Shown piece after piece: positions 1-9,607 of a DNA stretch of 64,000 nt (position 1 is the first letter of the stretch; the number at the start of each line of letters is the position of its first letter). Location: assembly GCF_030811835.1 (NCBI RefSeq), contig NZ_JAUSRO010000003.1, positions 364,150-428,149 of the forward strand, read 5' to 3'. Both the position numbers and the translations under genes were made by a program. Source of the DNA: Variovorax ginsengisoli. GTDB taxonomy: Bacteria; Pseudomonadota; Gammaproteobacteria; Burkholderiales; Burkholderiaceae_C. The notes below the pieces were generated by a model. That model made no database searches. It worked only from the letters and a program-made list of their open reading frames with translations, and had not been told where the DNA came from.

Positions 1-1170
1 CGGCTGACGCTGTTCGTGACCGCAGCGCTGTTCGCAGGCCTGGCGGGCTGGCTCTATGCGCACATGAACCGCTTCGTGAGCCCGTCGCCTTTCGACGTGC
101 GCGCGAGCATCGAGTACCTGCTGATGGCCGTGGCCGGCGGGCTGGGCCAGCTGGTGGGTGCGCTGGTGGGCGCGGCACTGGTGCTGATGCTCAAGAACGG
201 CCTGCAGGACGTGCTGCCGCTCCTCACGCAGCGCGCGGGCCAACTCGAAGCCGTCGCGTTCGCGGCTGCGTTCATCCTGCTGCTGCACTTTGCGCGCGGT
301 GGCCTGATGGGCTTCGTGCGGCGCTGGACGCGGGGCCGCTGGGCAGCGCGGCCGGCCGCGGCGCCGGCCCAGCCGGTGACCCCGTTGCCGCAGCGCACGC
401 TGCCCGCGCGTGGCACGCCGATCCTGTCGGTGAAAGGCGCCGTCAAGCGCTTTGGCGGCCTCGTCGCCGTCAACGAGGTGAGCTTCGACGTGAATGCGGG
501 CGAGATCATGGGCCTGATCGGGCCCAACGGCGCAGGCAAGTCGACCATGTTCAACCTGCTGACCTGCACCATGCCGATGACCTCGGGCCAGGTTCGCTTC
601 ATGGACCGCGACATCGCCGGACTGCCGCAGCGCGAGGTGGCGCGGCTGGGGTTGGCGCGGACCTTCCAGCACGTCAAGCTGCGCCCCCACATGAGCCTGC
701 TCGACAACGTGGCGCTGGGTGCCTATGCGCGCACCGGCGCCGGCGTGCTCAAGGCGGGCCTGCGGCTGGACCGCGCCGAAGAGCAGCAGGTGTTGCAGGA
801 GGCGCAACGCCAGCTCGACCGCATCGGCCTGGGCGATCGCTCGCACGAAATGGCCGGCAGCCTGCCGCTGGGCACCCAGCGCATTCTGGAAATCGCGCGC
901 GCGCTGGCGGCCGACCCCGTGCTGCTGGTGCTCGATGAACCCGCCGCGGGCCTGCGCCGCAAGGAAAAGATGGCGCTCGGCGAGCTGCTGCGCAAGCTGC
1001 AGGGGGAGGGCGTGACCATCCTCATCGTCGAACACGACATGGACTTCGTGATGAAACTGGTGGACCGCCTCGTGGTGATGAATTTCGGCTCCAAGCTGGT
1101 CGAAGGCGTGCCAGCCGTGGTGCGCGCCGACGAGCGCGTGCAGGCGGCTTACCTGGGGAGCGTCGTATGA
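1..1170 (+). CDS. Fused branched-chain amino acid-type ABC permease/ATPase (LivM-LivG), 5' truncated
   Basis: The reading frame is already open at base 1, so the gene starts before the window; 389 residues are visible. The first ~100 are hydrophobic and match the C-terminal part of a LivM permease. A Pro/Ala/Arg-rich linker (~105-135) leads into a LivG-type nucleotide-binding domain. Walker A is GPNGAGKS, Walker B VLLVLDEP, and the switch histidine lies in VEHDMDF. The ABC signature is unusual, LPLGTQR, where LSGGQ or LSYGQ is typical. It should form part of the inner-membrane importer for amino acids or other carboxylates. Its stop overlaps the livF start by ATGA. Substrate cannot be read from sequence. 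Confidence 0.9.
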   Translation, partial: RLTLFVTAALFAGLAGWLYAHMNRFVSPSPFDVRASIEYLLMAVAGGLGQLVGALVGAALVLMLKNGLQDVLPLLTQRAGQLEAVAFAAAFILLLHFARGGLMGFVRRWTRGRWAARPAAAPAQPVTPLPQRTLPARGTPILSVKGAVKRFGGLVAVNEVSFDVNAGEIMGLIGPNGAGKSTMFNLLTCTMPMTSGQVRFMDRDIAGLPQREVARLGLARTFQHVKLRPHMSLLDNVALGAYARTGAGVLKAGLRLDRAEEQQVLQEAQRQLDRIGLGDRSHEMAGSLPLGTQRILEIARALAADPVLLVLDEPAAGLRRKEKMALGELLRKLQGEGVTILIVEHDMDFVMKLVDRLVVMNFGSKLVEGVPAVVRADERVQAAYLGSVV

Positions 1171-1898
1171 CAGCGATGCTCGAGATCAGTGATCTGCACG
1201 TGTCCTACGGCCAGGTCGACGCTGTGCGCGGCGTGTCGCTCGACCTGCGGCATGGCCAGATCATCTCGGTGATCGGCCCCAACGGGGCAGGCAAGACCAC
1301 GCTGCTGGCCGCGGCCATGGGCCTGCTGCCCAGCAAGGGCACCCTGCGCTTCGAGGGCGAGGACCTGCACGGCCTGGACGTCGAATCGCGGGTGGAGCGC
1401 GGCCTGTGCCTGGTGCCGGAGAAGCGTGAGCTCTTCGGCGAGCTCACCGTGCTCGACAACCTGCAACTGGGCGCCTATGCCAAGCGCCCACGCGGCGATG
1501 CAATGAAGCGCCTGCTGCAGTCGGTGTACGACCGCTTTCCGCGGCTGGCCGAAAGACGCAAGCAGCGCGCCGATACGCTCTCGGGCGGGGAGCGCCAGAT
1601 GCTCGCCGTCGGTCGCGCGCTGATGTCGTCGCCACGCCTCCTGATGCTTGACGAACCGAGCCTGGGCCTGGCACCGCTGATCGTGCGGGACATCCTGAGC
1701 ATCGTTCGCACGCTGCGCAACGACGGCGTGTCGATCCTGCTGGTCGAGCAGAACGCGCGTGCGGCACTGGAGAGTTCGGACCATGGCTACGTGCTGGAGA
1801 CGGGCGAGATCGCACTGTCGGGCGCCTCGCACGATCTGGCCGAAGACCCTCGTGTGCAGGCGACCTACCTGGGCGGCGGTACGCATGACGACGACTGA
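1167..1898 (+). CDS. ABC transporter ATP-binding protein, LivF family
   Basis: This 243-residue protein is the second ATPase of the importer encoded upstream. It shows Walker [10 protein letters not shown] near residue 37, the canonical signature [15 protein letters not shown] near 140, Walker B LLMLDEP, and a switch histidine region replaced by VEQN, which is normal for LivF. Its length is typical of the family. The start ATG overlaps the stop of the fused permease/ATPase (ATGA), so the two are probably translationally coupled. Together with the periplasmic binding protein and LivH expected upstream of the window, it would energise uptake of a branched-chain amino acid or aromatic/aliphatic acid. 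Confidence 0.93.
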   Translation: MTAMLEISDLHVSYGQVDAVRGVSLDLRHGQIISVIGPNGAGKTTLLAAAMGLLPSKGTLRFEGEDLHGLDVESRVERGLCLVPEKRELFGELTVLDNLQLGAYAKRPRGDAMKRLLQSVYDRFPRLAERRKQRADTLSGGERQMLAVGRALMSSPRLLMLDEPSLGLAPLIVRDILSIVRTLRNDGVSILLVEQNARAALESSDHGYVLETGEIALSGASHDLAEDPRVQATYLGGGTHDDD

Positions 1899-3561
1899 GC
1901 CTGCCGCGCTGGCCATGGCGCATGCCCCTCTGGCGCACGTCCCCCTGGCACAGCGCACGCTGCCTTCGATGTTGCAGCGACAGGCGGCCGTGTATGGCGA
2001 GCGTCCGCTGCTGCGTGTGGCGGGCCACCAATGGTTGCACCGCGATGCGGCCCGCGTTGCAGGCGCGCGCGCAGCGACGCTGGCCGAGGCCGGCATCGTC
2101 CGCGGCGACCGGGTTGCGCTCATGACCGGTAACGGCATCGAGTTCCTGGATGTGTTCCTGGGGAGTGCTTGGCACGGTGCGGTGGTGGTGCCGATCAACA
2201 CCGCGTCCATGGGCCCGCAGATCGGCTATTTCCTCGGCAACAGCGCCGCCCGTCTGCTGGTGATCGCGGCCGAATGGCTGCCGCGGTTGGCCGACGTCGA
2301 CTGGACCGGCAGCCCCTTGCAGACCGTCTGGATCATCGGGCCGTGGGACGGCACCGTGCCCGCCGGGCTGGCCACCCTTGTGCAGTTCGCGCGTGTGCAG
2401 GCGTTGCCGTCAGCCGCCTCTGCCGGAGCGCCCGCCGCCGTCGACGCGGCGCCCGTGCAACCCGGCGACCCGCTGGCCATCCTCTACACCTCGGGCACGA
2501 CCGGGCCCGCCAAGGGTGTGATCTGCCCTCATGCGCAGTACCACGGCTGGGGCGCGAACAGCGCAGCGGTGCTCGGCGTGGGGGCCGACGATGTGCTTTG
2601 CACCACGCTGCCCCTGTTCCATATCAATGCGCTCAACACCTTCGCGCAGGCAGCGCTCACCGGCTGCGAGGTGGTCTTCGAGTCGCGCTTCTCGGCCTCA
2701 GGCTTCTGGCCTTCGATGCGCGCCAATGGGGCGACCGTGGTCTACCTGCTCGGCGCGATGGTGCCGATCCTGTTGGCACAACCGCCGGGGGAGGGCGAGC
2801 GCGATCACCGGGTACGGGCAGGGCTCGGACCGGGCGTGCCGCAGGCCGCCGCACGCGACTTCCTCGAACGCACCGGTGTGCGGTTGCTCGAAGGCTATGG
2901 CTCGACCGAAACCAATTTTGTGATTGCCACCGCACCCGATTCCCCGCGGGGCGGCGTGATGGGTTGGCTGCGACCGGGCTTCGATGCACGCGTGGCCGAC
3001 GAAGACGACGCCGCGCTGCCCGACGGCGAAGCCGGAGAACTGCTGCTGCGCGCGGACGAACCCTACGCCTTTGCCAGCGGTTACTTTGGCATGCCCGACA
3101 AGACGGTCGAAGCGTGGCGCAACCTGTGGTTCCATACCGGCGACCGCGTGGTACGCGACCCCGATGGCGCCTTCCGCTTCATCGACCGCATCAAGGACGC
3201 GATCCGGCGCCGCGGCGAGAACATCTCGTCCTTCGAGGTCGAGCAGGTGCTGCTGAGCCATCCTGGCGTGGCGTCCTGCGCCGTGTACCCGGTGCGCTCC
3301 GAACTGGCCGAAGATGAAGTCATGGCCAGCGTCGTGGTCCGGCATGTCGGCGCGTTCGATGCCGACGCCTTGCTCGACTTCTGCGCCGCGCGGCTACCGT
3401 ACTTCGCCGTGCCGCGCTACCTGGACGTGGTCGCCGCACTGCCGTGCACCGAAAACGGCAAGGTGCAGAAGTACAAGCTGCGTGAGCGCGGTGTGACGGC
3501 GACGACCCACGAACGCCGACCCGCGCAGCGTGCAGCCGCGCCGCGTCCGGCTGCCACCTGA
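1885..3561 (+). CDS. AMP-forming acyl-CoA ligase, ATP-dependent
   Basis: A 558-residue member of the ANL adenylating superfamily. The P-loop is [11 protein letters not shown] (~residue 200), the adenine-binding motif is GYGSTET, the hinge motif is HTGDR, and the C-terminal catalytic lysine lies in ENGKVQKYK. It activates a carboxylic acid to the acyl-adenylate and then to the CoA thioester. The ATG at 1885 overlaps the end of livF by 14 bases; an in-frame ATG at 1915 is the alternative. Being the last gene of a Liv-type transporter operon suggests that it activates the imported acid. It resembles the crotonobetaine/carnitine-CoA ligase-like group, but the substrate is unknown. Confidence 0.88.
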   Translation: MTTTEPAALAMAHAPLAHVPLAQRTLPSMLQRQAAVYGERPLLRVAGHQWLHRDAARVAGARAATLAEAGIVRGDRVALMTGNGIEFLDVFLGSAWHGAVVVPINTASMGPQIGYFLGNSAARLLVIAAEWLPRLADVDWTGSPLQTVWIIGPWDGTVPAGLATLVQFARVQALPSAASAGAPAAVDAAPVQPGDPLAILYTSGTTGPAKGVICPHAQYHGWGANSAAVLGVGADDVLCTTLPLFHINALNTFAQAALTGCEVVFESRFSASGFWPSMRANGATVVYLLGAMVPILLAQPPGEGERDHRVRAGLGPGVPQAAARDFLERTGVRLLEGYGSTETNFVIATAPDSPRGGVMGWLRPGFDARVADEDDAALPDGEAGELLLRADEPYAFASGYFGMPDKTVEAWRNLWFHTGDRVVRDPDGAFRFIDRIKDAIRRRGENISSFEVEQVLLSHPGVASCAVYPVRSELAEDEVMASVVVRHVGAFDADALLDFCAARLPYFAVPRYLDVVAALPCTENGKVQKYKLRERGVTATTHERRPAQRAAAPRPAAT

Positions 3562-3612
3562 AGCCGAAGCTTGCACCATGGGCGAGTATTCAGCGATCAG
3601 CGATCGATTTCG

Positions 3613-4950
3613 TCAGGACGCGCGATCGCGACCGGCCTGCTTGAGCCGTCGCTTGATGAGGTCGGCCCTGCGGTAGATGTCGTCTGGATTCTCATCCTCC
3701 CCGATCTCGACCGCCGCGACGCTGGCCGTCAGGATCGAGGCGTCGGACCTCGCATGCGGCACGGCCGCCTCGCTGAGTTTGATGCGAAGCTGTTCGGCAA
3801 TCCGCCGAGCCTGCTCCAGGCGGCAGTCGTAGAGCAGCAGCGCGAATTCGTCGCCGTCCAGCCGGCTCGCCACGTCGAGCGGCCTGCGGGCGAAGGCGTT
3901 GACCACATTGGCTACCGTCGTCAGTGCGGCGTCACCCGCTTCATGGCCGTAATGGTCGTTGTAGGCCTTGAACTGGTCGATGTCGAGCAGAATGAAGGCC
4001 AGTGCCGTGCGCTCACGGGCCGCTTGCAGGCGAGCGCTGGTGATATGCACATCCAGCCAGCGGCGGTTGTGCAGGCCGGTCAGCGGGTCGAGGTAGGCCT
4101 GCTCGGCCAGCAGGCTGCGCAACAGAAACTGTTCGCGATGCGACTGTTCGCGCAGATAGCCGCCCACGCCGGCCACGACGGTGGTCAGCAGCATCATGCC
4201 GATCAACCGTTCATGGGTTTCGGCCAACGCGCTCGGCAGCAGGATGATCCCGGGCAGCACGCCAAGCAGGGCCGCGACCGAGGCGACGAACAAGGCCTGG
4301 CGAAAAACGAATCCCAACGGAAAGAACGCGCTCATCACGAGCAGCAGCAAGGGCAGGTCGGTCGTGGCTTTTCCCTCCAGCTTGTAGAGCGTCACGATGA
4401 TGCCCGTAGCGGCCGTCATCGGCAGCAGGCTGAGCGCGGTGGACACATCGAGCGTCAGGTGCCGGTGCAGGTGACGCCGCGACAGCTTCGTGGCCAGCCC
4501 GAACAGCAGCAGCCCGATCACGAGAACCCGGCCCGACAGGATCACCCAGGTGTCCCGCGCGTAGTTCGGGAAGTGCTCGTTCGGCTCCATGCGCACGAAG
4601 TCGGCGGCCAGAAATAGCAACCAGGTCACCAGGGCGAGGATGCCGCAGACGATGCCCGCGGGCCGCTGGGCCATGCGCACATGGGTGACGTATTCCTGCT
4701 CGAGCGCAGGCTCGAAACGCAGACCCCGAAAGCCGGCCTGCAGTTGGCGCGCGTACGCGCTGGTGGCGGCTTCGCCGGTCAGCAGGTCGTCGTCGAGCGC
4801 GGCCAACCGATCGGGCGCCAGCCGGCGAACCTGACGCTCCTCGACCCAGTGCGAACCTTCGCCAAAGATTTCGTTGGCCGTTTCAGCCACGATCTCATAG
4901 TCGCGTCGCAGCTCGGCGGCGAAAGGCGTCCAATTGCCATAGCTGCGCAT
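3613..4950 (-). CDS. Membrane-bound GGDEF diguanylate cyclase
   Basis: The N-terminal ~125 residues are soluble, followed by about six hydrophobic segments (~125-285) and a C-terminal GGDEF domain (~295-440). The domain should make cyclic di-GMP from two GTP. The signature reads LDGDEF, so the first glycine of GGDEF is Asp; the metal-binding D and E are kept. The domain begins with the usual DPLTGLHNRR. I prefer the ATG at 4950 because AGGA lies six bases upstream; an in-frame ATG at 5004 adds 18 residues without a clear ribosome site. It is convergent with the ligase gene and divergent from the MFS gene. Confidence 0.88.
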   Translation of the reverse strand: MRSYGNWTPFAAELRRDYEIVAETANEIFGEGSHWVEERQVRRLAPDRLAALDDDLLTGEAATSAYARQLQAGFRGLRFEPALEQEYVTHVRMAQRPAGIVCGILALVTWLLFLAADFVRMEPNEHFPNYARDTWVILSGRVLVIGLLLFGLATKLSRRHLHRHLTLDVSTALSLLPMTAATGIIVTLYKLEGKATTDLPLLLLVMSAFFPLGFVFRQALFVASVAALLGVLPGIILLPSALAETHERLIGMMLLTTVVAGVGGYLREQSHREQFLLRSLLAEQAYLDPLTGLHNRRWLDVHITSARLQAARERTALAFILLDIDQFKAYNDHYGHEAGDAALTTVANVVNAFARRPLDVASRLDGDEFALLLYDCRLEQARRIAEQLRIKLSEAAVPHARSDASILTASVAAVEIGEDENPDDIYRRADLIKRRLKQAGRDRAS

Positions 4951-5118
4951 GTCGTGTTCCTGATGGGACACGTCCGGGCTCCAGCTGAGGCGGATTTCTT
5001 TCATCGCAGATGTGGGCGGGCCCAGGTGGCAGGGCAGGTGGATCGGTGCAGATGTTATCGGCAGTGGTCCGTTGACCTTGAAGGCTGTGTCAATTTCACA
5101 TCGACACTTCCATTATTT

Positions 5119-5138
5119 AACATAATATACATTGTGTT
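5119..5138. promoter_or_regulatory. AT-rich palindrome, candidate operator upstream of the MFS gene
   Basis: AACATAATATACATTGTGTT matches its reverse complement at 16 of 20 positions. It sits in an AT-rich island (about 5110-5150) inside a high-GC region, 31 bases before the MFS start and between divergent genes. Such a site fits a dimeric repressor, for example of the GntR type, or an activator. No regulator gene is adjacent, so the cognate protein is unknown. Confidence 0.4.
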
Positions 5139-5169
5139 ATTTATTCAAAGGTATCATCTGCGCCGGCCC

Positions 5170-6378
5170 ATGCAGAAATCTCCTCACACCGCCGCGCTGG
5201 CGTTGACCGCGCTCACCTTCGCCTTCGGCCTGAGCCAGTTCTTTCGCAGTTGCCTGGCCGTGATGGCGCCCGAACTGCAGCTGGACCTCGGGCTCTCGTC
5301 TGCGCAATATGGCGCGATGTCGTCGAGTTTTTTCCTGGCGTTTGCTTTTGCGCAGTTGCCGGTGGGCATTGCCTTTGACCGTTACGGCGTCGGTCGTCCC
5401 ACCGCCGCACTGCTCGCGGTGGGCGTGCTGTCGGCTGTTGCGTTCTCGCTGGCGCGCGGGCCGCTCGGCGGTGTGGTCGCCCAGGTCGGCCTCGGTATCG
5501 CCTGCGCGCCCGTGTTCATGGCGCTCCTGCATTACGCATCGGAAAACCTCGATGGACACCGTTACGCCAGGACCGTGAGCCATTCGAATGCGTTCGGCAT
5601 GCTGGGCGCGCTGTGCGCGACGGCGCCGCTCGGATGGCTCGTTCATGCGGTGGGCTGGCGCGCAGCCATGGCGGCTTCGGTGCCGATGATGGGCCTGGCC
5701 TGTTGGGGGGTGTGGCGCTTTGCGCGCGATAAGGGTCATAGCGCAGCGCGTGCAGAGTCGCCCGGCACCATGGTTCTGGTCAGCTTGCGCTTGCTGCGCA
5801 TCGCGCCGCTCTGGACGTTGATTCCGCTGTGCGTGGCCATGGCCGCCGGCACGGCGTTTCGCAATACCTGGGGCGGCGTTTACCTGTCGGATGTCTTCGG
5901 TCTGGATGCCGGCGGCCGCGGGCTGGGTCTCACGGTGCTGACCGTCGCTTGCTTCTGCTCGGCCTTCGTGCTGCCGATGCTGATGCGGCGTTCCCACCTC
6001 AAGTCAACGATCATGGGATGGGTCTGCGTGTCGGTGCTCGCCGCGCTGGCTTTGTGGGCGGCGCCAGCGGCCGGTCTGGGCGTCGATCTGGCCTTGCTGT
6101 CGCTCTTGTGCATTGCCGGCATGGTGCATCCGCTCGTGATGTCGCACGGCCGCGAGCTGGTGCCGGCGGCGCTGCGTGGACGCGCAATGGGCGTGCTCAA
6201 CACCTTTGTTTTCGTCGGTGCGGCACTCGCTTCGTGGGGCTTCGGCTGGATCGCACAGCGCGCCAGCCTGCAAGGGCTTGGCGCGGCGGCGGCATTCGGC
6301 AACATTTTCGCGACCGCAGCGCTCGCGCTGGTGCTCGGCCTGCTGGCCTATGCATGGAGTCCCCGCGTGAGGCCCTGA
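5170..6378 (+). CDS. MFS transporter
   Basis: A 402-residue protein with about 12 hydrophobic segments, the usual size and topology of a major facilitator. The loop between helices 2 and 3 carries FDRYGVGRP, close to the MFS motif A pattern GxxxDRxGRR. It should move a small solute across the inner membrane using the proton gradient. The frame is open much further upstream, but the ATG at 5170 directly precedes the first hydrophobic segment and follows the AT-rich control region. Substrate is unknown; it is transcribed alone and convergent with the ankyrin gene. Confidence 0.85.
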   Translation: MQKSPHTAALALTALTFAFGLSQFFRSCLAVMAPELQLDLGLSSAQYGAMSSSFFLAFAFAQLPVGIAFDRYGVGRPTAALLAVGVLSAVAFSLARGPLGGVVAQVGLGIACAPVFMALLHYASENLDGHRYARTVSHSNAFGMLGALCATAPLGWLVHAVGWRAAMAASVPMMGLACWGVWRFARDKGHSAARAESPGTMVLVSLRLLRIAPLWTLIPLCVAMAAGTAFRNTWGGVYLSDVFGLDAGGRGLGLTVLTVACFCSAFVLPMLMRRSHLKSTIMGWVCVSVLAALALWAAPAAGLGVDLALLSLLCIAGMVHPLVMSHGRELVPAALRGRAMGVLNTFVFVGAALASWGFGWIAQRASLQGLGAAAAFGNIFATAALALVLGLLAYAWSPRVRP

Positions 6379-6416
6379 AGTTTTTCAGTGCCTGCGCTCA
6401 GGCAAGCCGGACGCCA

Positions 6417-7094
6417 TCACCACTTGCCCGCGTTGGGCGACTTGGCGCGCATGGCTGCGGCGATCATCTGTTCGGCGTCGGAGCGCTTGCCCTTGACCGC
6501 GAAATCCAGCGCCGTCATGCCGAGCTCGTTTTTCATCAGGGGGTCTGCGCCCTCCTCCAGCAGCAGCTTCACGCTTTCGGGCGAGCCGTACATCGCCGCC
6601 ATCATCAGCGGCGTGGTGCCGTTGGGGGACTGGGCGTCGATGAAGGCGTACTTGTCGAGCAACACCTTGATGATGGTGAGCTGCCCGCTGGAGGCCGCAT
6701 AGTGCAGCGGCGTCCAGCCGGTCTTGTTGACGGCGGCATCGCGCGCGAGCAGTTGGGTGACCAGATCCTGCTGACCCTTGATCGCGGCCAGCATCAGCGC
6801 GCTTTCGCCGCTCGCATTGAGCACGTTCACGTCGGTCTTCGGCGACTCGAGCAGCACGTCGATCACCTTGGGTGACGGCTCTCGCAGCGCGATCAGCAGC
6901 CCCGTGAGGCCTTTCTCGTCGCGCGTGTTGGGGTCGAAGCCGCGGTTGAGCAGCGTGCGCACGCCGCTCGCGTTGTCCGCCCGTACGGCGCGAAAGAAGT
7001 CCTCGAAAGAGCCGGCATGCGCCACCGAGGCGCCCATGAAGGCGCCCGCGAGCACGGCCAGGCAAAGAAATCGTCGAGTGGGCTGTGATGTCAT
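6417..7094 (-). CDS. Exported ankyrin-repeat protein
   Basis: 225 residues. A signal peptide (~1-28) ends in an AHA-like cleavage site, followed by about five ankyrin repeats (~30-205), seen as repeated TPLHYAA, TPLMMAA and ALMLAA helices spaced ~33 residues apart. The protein is probably periplasmic and acts by binding other proteins. Its ATG overlaps the tatD stop (ATGA), so it is the distal gene of the mltG-tmk-holB-tatD operon. Similar ankyrin genes follow tatD in other Burkholderiales (family knowledge). Partners are unknown. Confidence 0.85.
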   Translation of the reverse strand: MTSQPTRRFLCLAVLAGAFMGASVAHAGSFEDFFRAVRADNASGVRTLLNRGFDPNTRDEKGLTGLLIALREPSPKVIDVLLESPKTDVNVLNASGESALMLAAIKGQQDLVTQLLARDAAVNKTGWTPLHYAASSGQLTIIKVLLDKYAFIDAQSPNGTTPLMMAAMYGSPESVKLLLEEGADPLMKNELGMTALDFAVKGKRSDAEQMIAAAMRAKSPNAGKW

Positions 7095-7897
7095 GCGTTC
7101 ACGCTGCTGAACAGCGTCTCGAAGTTGGTGCTGGTGGCTTGCGCAACGGCCTCCACAGGAATCTGGCGCAGTTCGGCAATCTGGCGCGCAACGAAGGGCA
7201 CGTACGACGGATTGTTGGTCTTTCCGCGGTAGGGCACGGGCGCGAGATAGGGGCTGTCGGTCTCGATCAGCATCCGGTCCAGCGGCACGAAGGTGGCCAC
7301 GTCGCGGATGTCCTGCGCCTTCTTGAAGGTCAGGATGCCGGAAAACGAGATGTAGAAGCCCAGGTCGAGCGCCGCACGCGCCACCTCGGCGGTCTCGGTG
7401 AAGCAGTGGAACACGCCGCCGGCCGCGCCGCCGGTGCCGTCCTCGCCCTCTTCCTTCAGGATCGCCAAGGTGTCCGCCGAGGCCTCGCGCGTGTGGATCA
7501 CGAGCGGTTTGCCCGTCTGCTGTGCGGCACGGATGTGCACGCGAAAACGCTCCCGCTGCCATTCCATGTCGGCGATGGTGCGACCGCCCTTGCGTTCTTC
7601 CATCTGGTAGTAGTCGAGGCCGGTCTCGCCAATGGCGACCACCTTGGGCAGCGCTGCGCGGCGCACCAGGTCGTCCAGGGTAGGCTCGGCGATGTCCTCG
7701 TTGTCGGGGTGCACGCCCACACTGGCCCAGAAGTTGTCGTAGCGTGCGGCGAGTGCCTGCACGTCGTCGAACTCTTCGAGCTTGGTGCAGATGCACAGCG
7801 CGCGGTCGACCTGCGCGGCGGCCATGGCGGCGCGGATCGCCGGCATCTGGTCGGCAAACTCGGGAAATGTCAGGTGGCAGTGGGAGTCGGTGAACAT
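7091..7897 (-). CDS. tatD: TatD-family metal-dependent hydrolase / DNase
   Basis: 268 residues, typical for the family. The N-terminal metal motif SHCHL, the GETGLDYY strand, a central VIHTREA histidine motif, the FHCFTE motif and a late ETDSPYL Asp match the TIM-barrel TatD metal site in order. These proteins are divalent-metal-dependent 3'-5' nucleases acting in DNA repair or quality control. It overlaps the ankyrin gene downstream and lies 70 bases after holB. A pilZ gene often sits between holB and tatD in related bacteria, but none fits here. Confidence 0.92.
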   Translation of the reverse strand: MFTDSHCHLTFPEFADQMPAIRAAMAAAQVDRALCICTKLEEFDDVQALAARYDNFWASVGVHPDNEDIAEPTLDDLVRRAALPKVVAIGETGLDYYQMEERKGGRTIADMEWQRERFRVHIRAAQQTGKPLVIHTREASADTLAILKEEGEDGTGGAAGGVFHCFTETAEVARAALDLGFYISFSGILTFKKAQDIRDVATFVPLDRMLIETDSPYLAPVPYRGKTNNPSYVPFVARQIAELRQIPVEAVAQATSTNFETLFSSVNA

Positions 7898-7967
7898 CGG
7901 TCAGGTGGGGTGCGGTTCGGATGCGTTGCTGCGCCGGGCGCCAGTTATTTGGCCCAGGCGCCTGGAA

Positions 7968-8975
7968 TCAGGCACGGCGCGTGGCCGGCGGCGCCAAGGC
8001 ATTGCGCGCCTCGCTGACCAACGCCTCGAGCATCAGGCCGGCGTTGAAGGGGTGTTCGGCCGTGCGCGCAGCCTGCGCGAGCGACTTGGACCATCGCGCC
8101 AGCGCCAGCCGCGACGGAATGGCCGGCAAGTCGTCGGGCGCAAAGAAGCGCGGCGCGGCACCGGCGCCAACGGCCATCAGGTCATGGCAGAGCTTTTGCA
8201 GCGCATCGATGGCCTGGGCCGGCGCGCGCTCGGCCAGCGCGCCCACCTCGCCGCGCGCCATCGCCTTGGGCAGCAGCGACCAGGCCTTGGCCGAGTGGCC
8301 TTCGCTGGCCAGGCGCAGCGCATCGCTTGGCCGGCCGCCCGCCACACGCAGCAGGCCGGGTGCGTCGGCCACGGGAATGCCCTGGGCCACCAGCCAGCCC
8401 ACCGCGGCGTCGGCGTCGGGCCACGGCAGGGTGAAGCCGAGGCAGCGGCTGCGGATGGTCGGCAGCAACTGCCAGGCGGCCTCGCTGGCCAGCACGAAAC
8501 GCACGTCGCCAACGGGCTCCTCGAGCGTCTTGAGCAGCGCGTTGGCCGTGATCGCGTTCATGCGCTCGGCCGGGTACACCAACACGACCTTGCCGCATCC
8601 GCGGGCGCTGGTGCGCTGCACGAATCCGACGGTGTCGCGCATGGCTTCGACCCGGATCTCGCGGCTGGGCTTGCGCTTCTTGTCGTCCAGGTCGGACTGG
8701 GTTTTTTCATCCAGGGGCCAGCCGAGCGCCATCATCGCGGTCTCGGGCATGAGCACGGCCAAGTCGGCATGCGTGCGCACGTCGATCGCATGGCAACTGT
8801 TGCATTGGCCGCAGGCGCCTTGCGGGCCGGGCTGCTCGCACAGCCAAGTGGCGGCCAGCGCCAATGCCAGTTCGTACTGGCCCAGGCCCGAGGGCCCCTG
8901 CAGCAGCCAGGCGTGGCCGCGTTGGCGAAGCAGATCGGACAGCGGCGTGAGGAGCCAGGGCGCCAGTGGCTTCAT
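7968..8975 (-). CDS. holB: DNA polymerase III subunit delta'
   Basis: 335 residues. The AAA+ fold begins with [11 protein letters not shown], a degenerate P-loop without the lysine, as expected for delta', which does not hydrolyse ATP. A zinc module CGQCNSCH follows (~residue 55), then the conserved SRC-type motif (TIRSRC). The protein is part of the clamp-loader complex that places the beta clamp on primed DNA. The ATG at 8975 overlaps the tmk stop (ATGA), which fixes the start although the frame stays open further upstream. Confidence 0.93.
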   Translation of the reverse strand: MKPLAPWLLTPLSDLLRQRGHAWLLQGPSGLGQYELALALAATWLCEQPGPQGACGQCNSCHAIDVRTHADLAVLMPETAMMALGWPLDEKTQSDLDDKKRKPSREIRVEAMRDTVGFVQRTSARGCGKVVLVYPAERMNAITANALLKTLEEPVGDVRFVLASEAAWQLLPTIRSRCLGFTLPWPDADAAVGWLVAQGIPVADAPGLLRVAGGRPSDALRLASEGHSAKAWSLLPKAMARGEVGALAERAPAQAIDALQKLCHDLMAVGAGAAPRFFAPDDLPAIPSRLALARWSKSLAQAARTAEHPFNAGLMLEALVSEARNALAPPATRRA

Positions 8976-9607
8976 GCGATCAGCTTGCGTTGGTGGAGCG
9001 CGATGAGGACCTGCTGCCAGACCTGGTCGCGCGACTGGCCCGCATCGATGCGAGCGAAACGGTCGGACTGCGCGGCGCGCGCCGCATAGCCGGCCGCCAC
9101 GCGCCGAAAGAATTCCAGCGGCTGCGATTCGAAGCGGTCGGGCACGCGGGCGCCCGCCAGGCGTTCGGCCGCCACTTCGGCGGGCAGGTCGAACCAGAGG
9201 GTGATTGCGGGCTGCAGCAGCACCTCGGCCTCGGCCGCACCCCACTGCACCCAGCGCTCCAGCGTGGCCAGCACGTCGAGGTCGAAGCCACGCCCTCCTC
9301 CCTGGTAGGCAAAAGTGGCATCAGTGAAGCGATCGCACAGCACAACGTCGCCGCGCGCCAGCGCCGGTGCGATCACCTGCACCACATGGTCGCGGCGCGC
9401 TGCGAACACCAGCAGCGATTCGGTCAGCGGGTCCATCGGCTGGTCGAGCACCAGGCTGCGCAGCGTTTCCGCCAGTGGCGTGCCGCCGGGCTCGCGCGTA
9501 CGCACGACCTGCCGACCATGGGCGCGGAACAAGGCTTCGAGTGCATCGATGTGGCTGGACTTGCCGGCCCCATCGATGCCTTCCAGCGACAGGAAAAGTC
9601 CACTCAT
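8972..9607 (-). CDS. tmk: Thymidylate kinase (dTMP kinase)
   Basis: 211 residues, the normal length. It carries the P-loop [10 protein letters not shown] at the N terminus, the TREPGGT motif, the DRF motif and the GGGRGF LID region. It phosphorylates dTMP to dTDP for DNA synthesis. Both ends overlap neighbours by four bases (mltG upstream, holB downstream), so the cluster is a compact translationally coupled operon, the arrangement also seen in enterobacteria (yceG-tmk-holB). Confidence 0.96.
   Translation of the reverse strand: MSGLFLSLEGIDGAGKSSHIDALEALFRAHGRQVVRTREPGGTPLAETLRSLVLDQPMDPLTESLLVFAARRDHVVQVIAPALARGDVVLCDRFTDATFAYQGGGRGFDLDVLATLERWVQWGAAEAEVLLQPAITLWFDLPAEVAAERLAGARVPDRFESQPLEFFRRVAAGYAARAAQSDRFARIDAGQSRDQVWQQVLIALHQRKLIA

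Noticed and set aside
3571..4617. 348-codon plus-strand frame opposite the diguanylate cyclase
   Set aside because: Antisense to a gene with clear GGDEF and membrane domains; no recognisable protein features.
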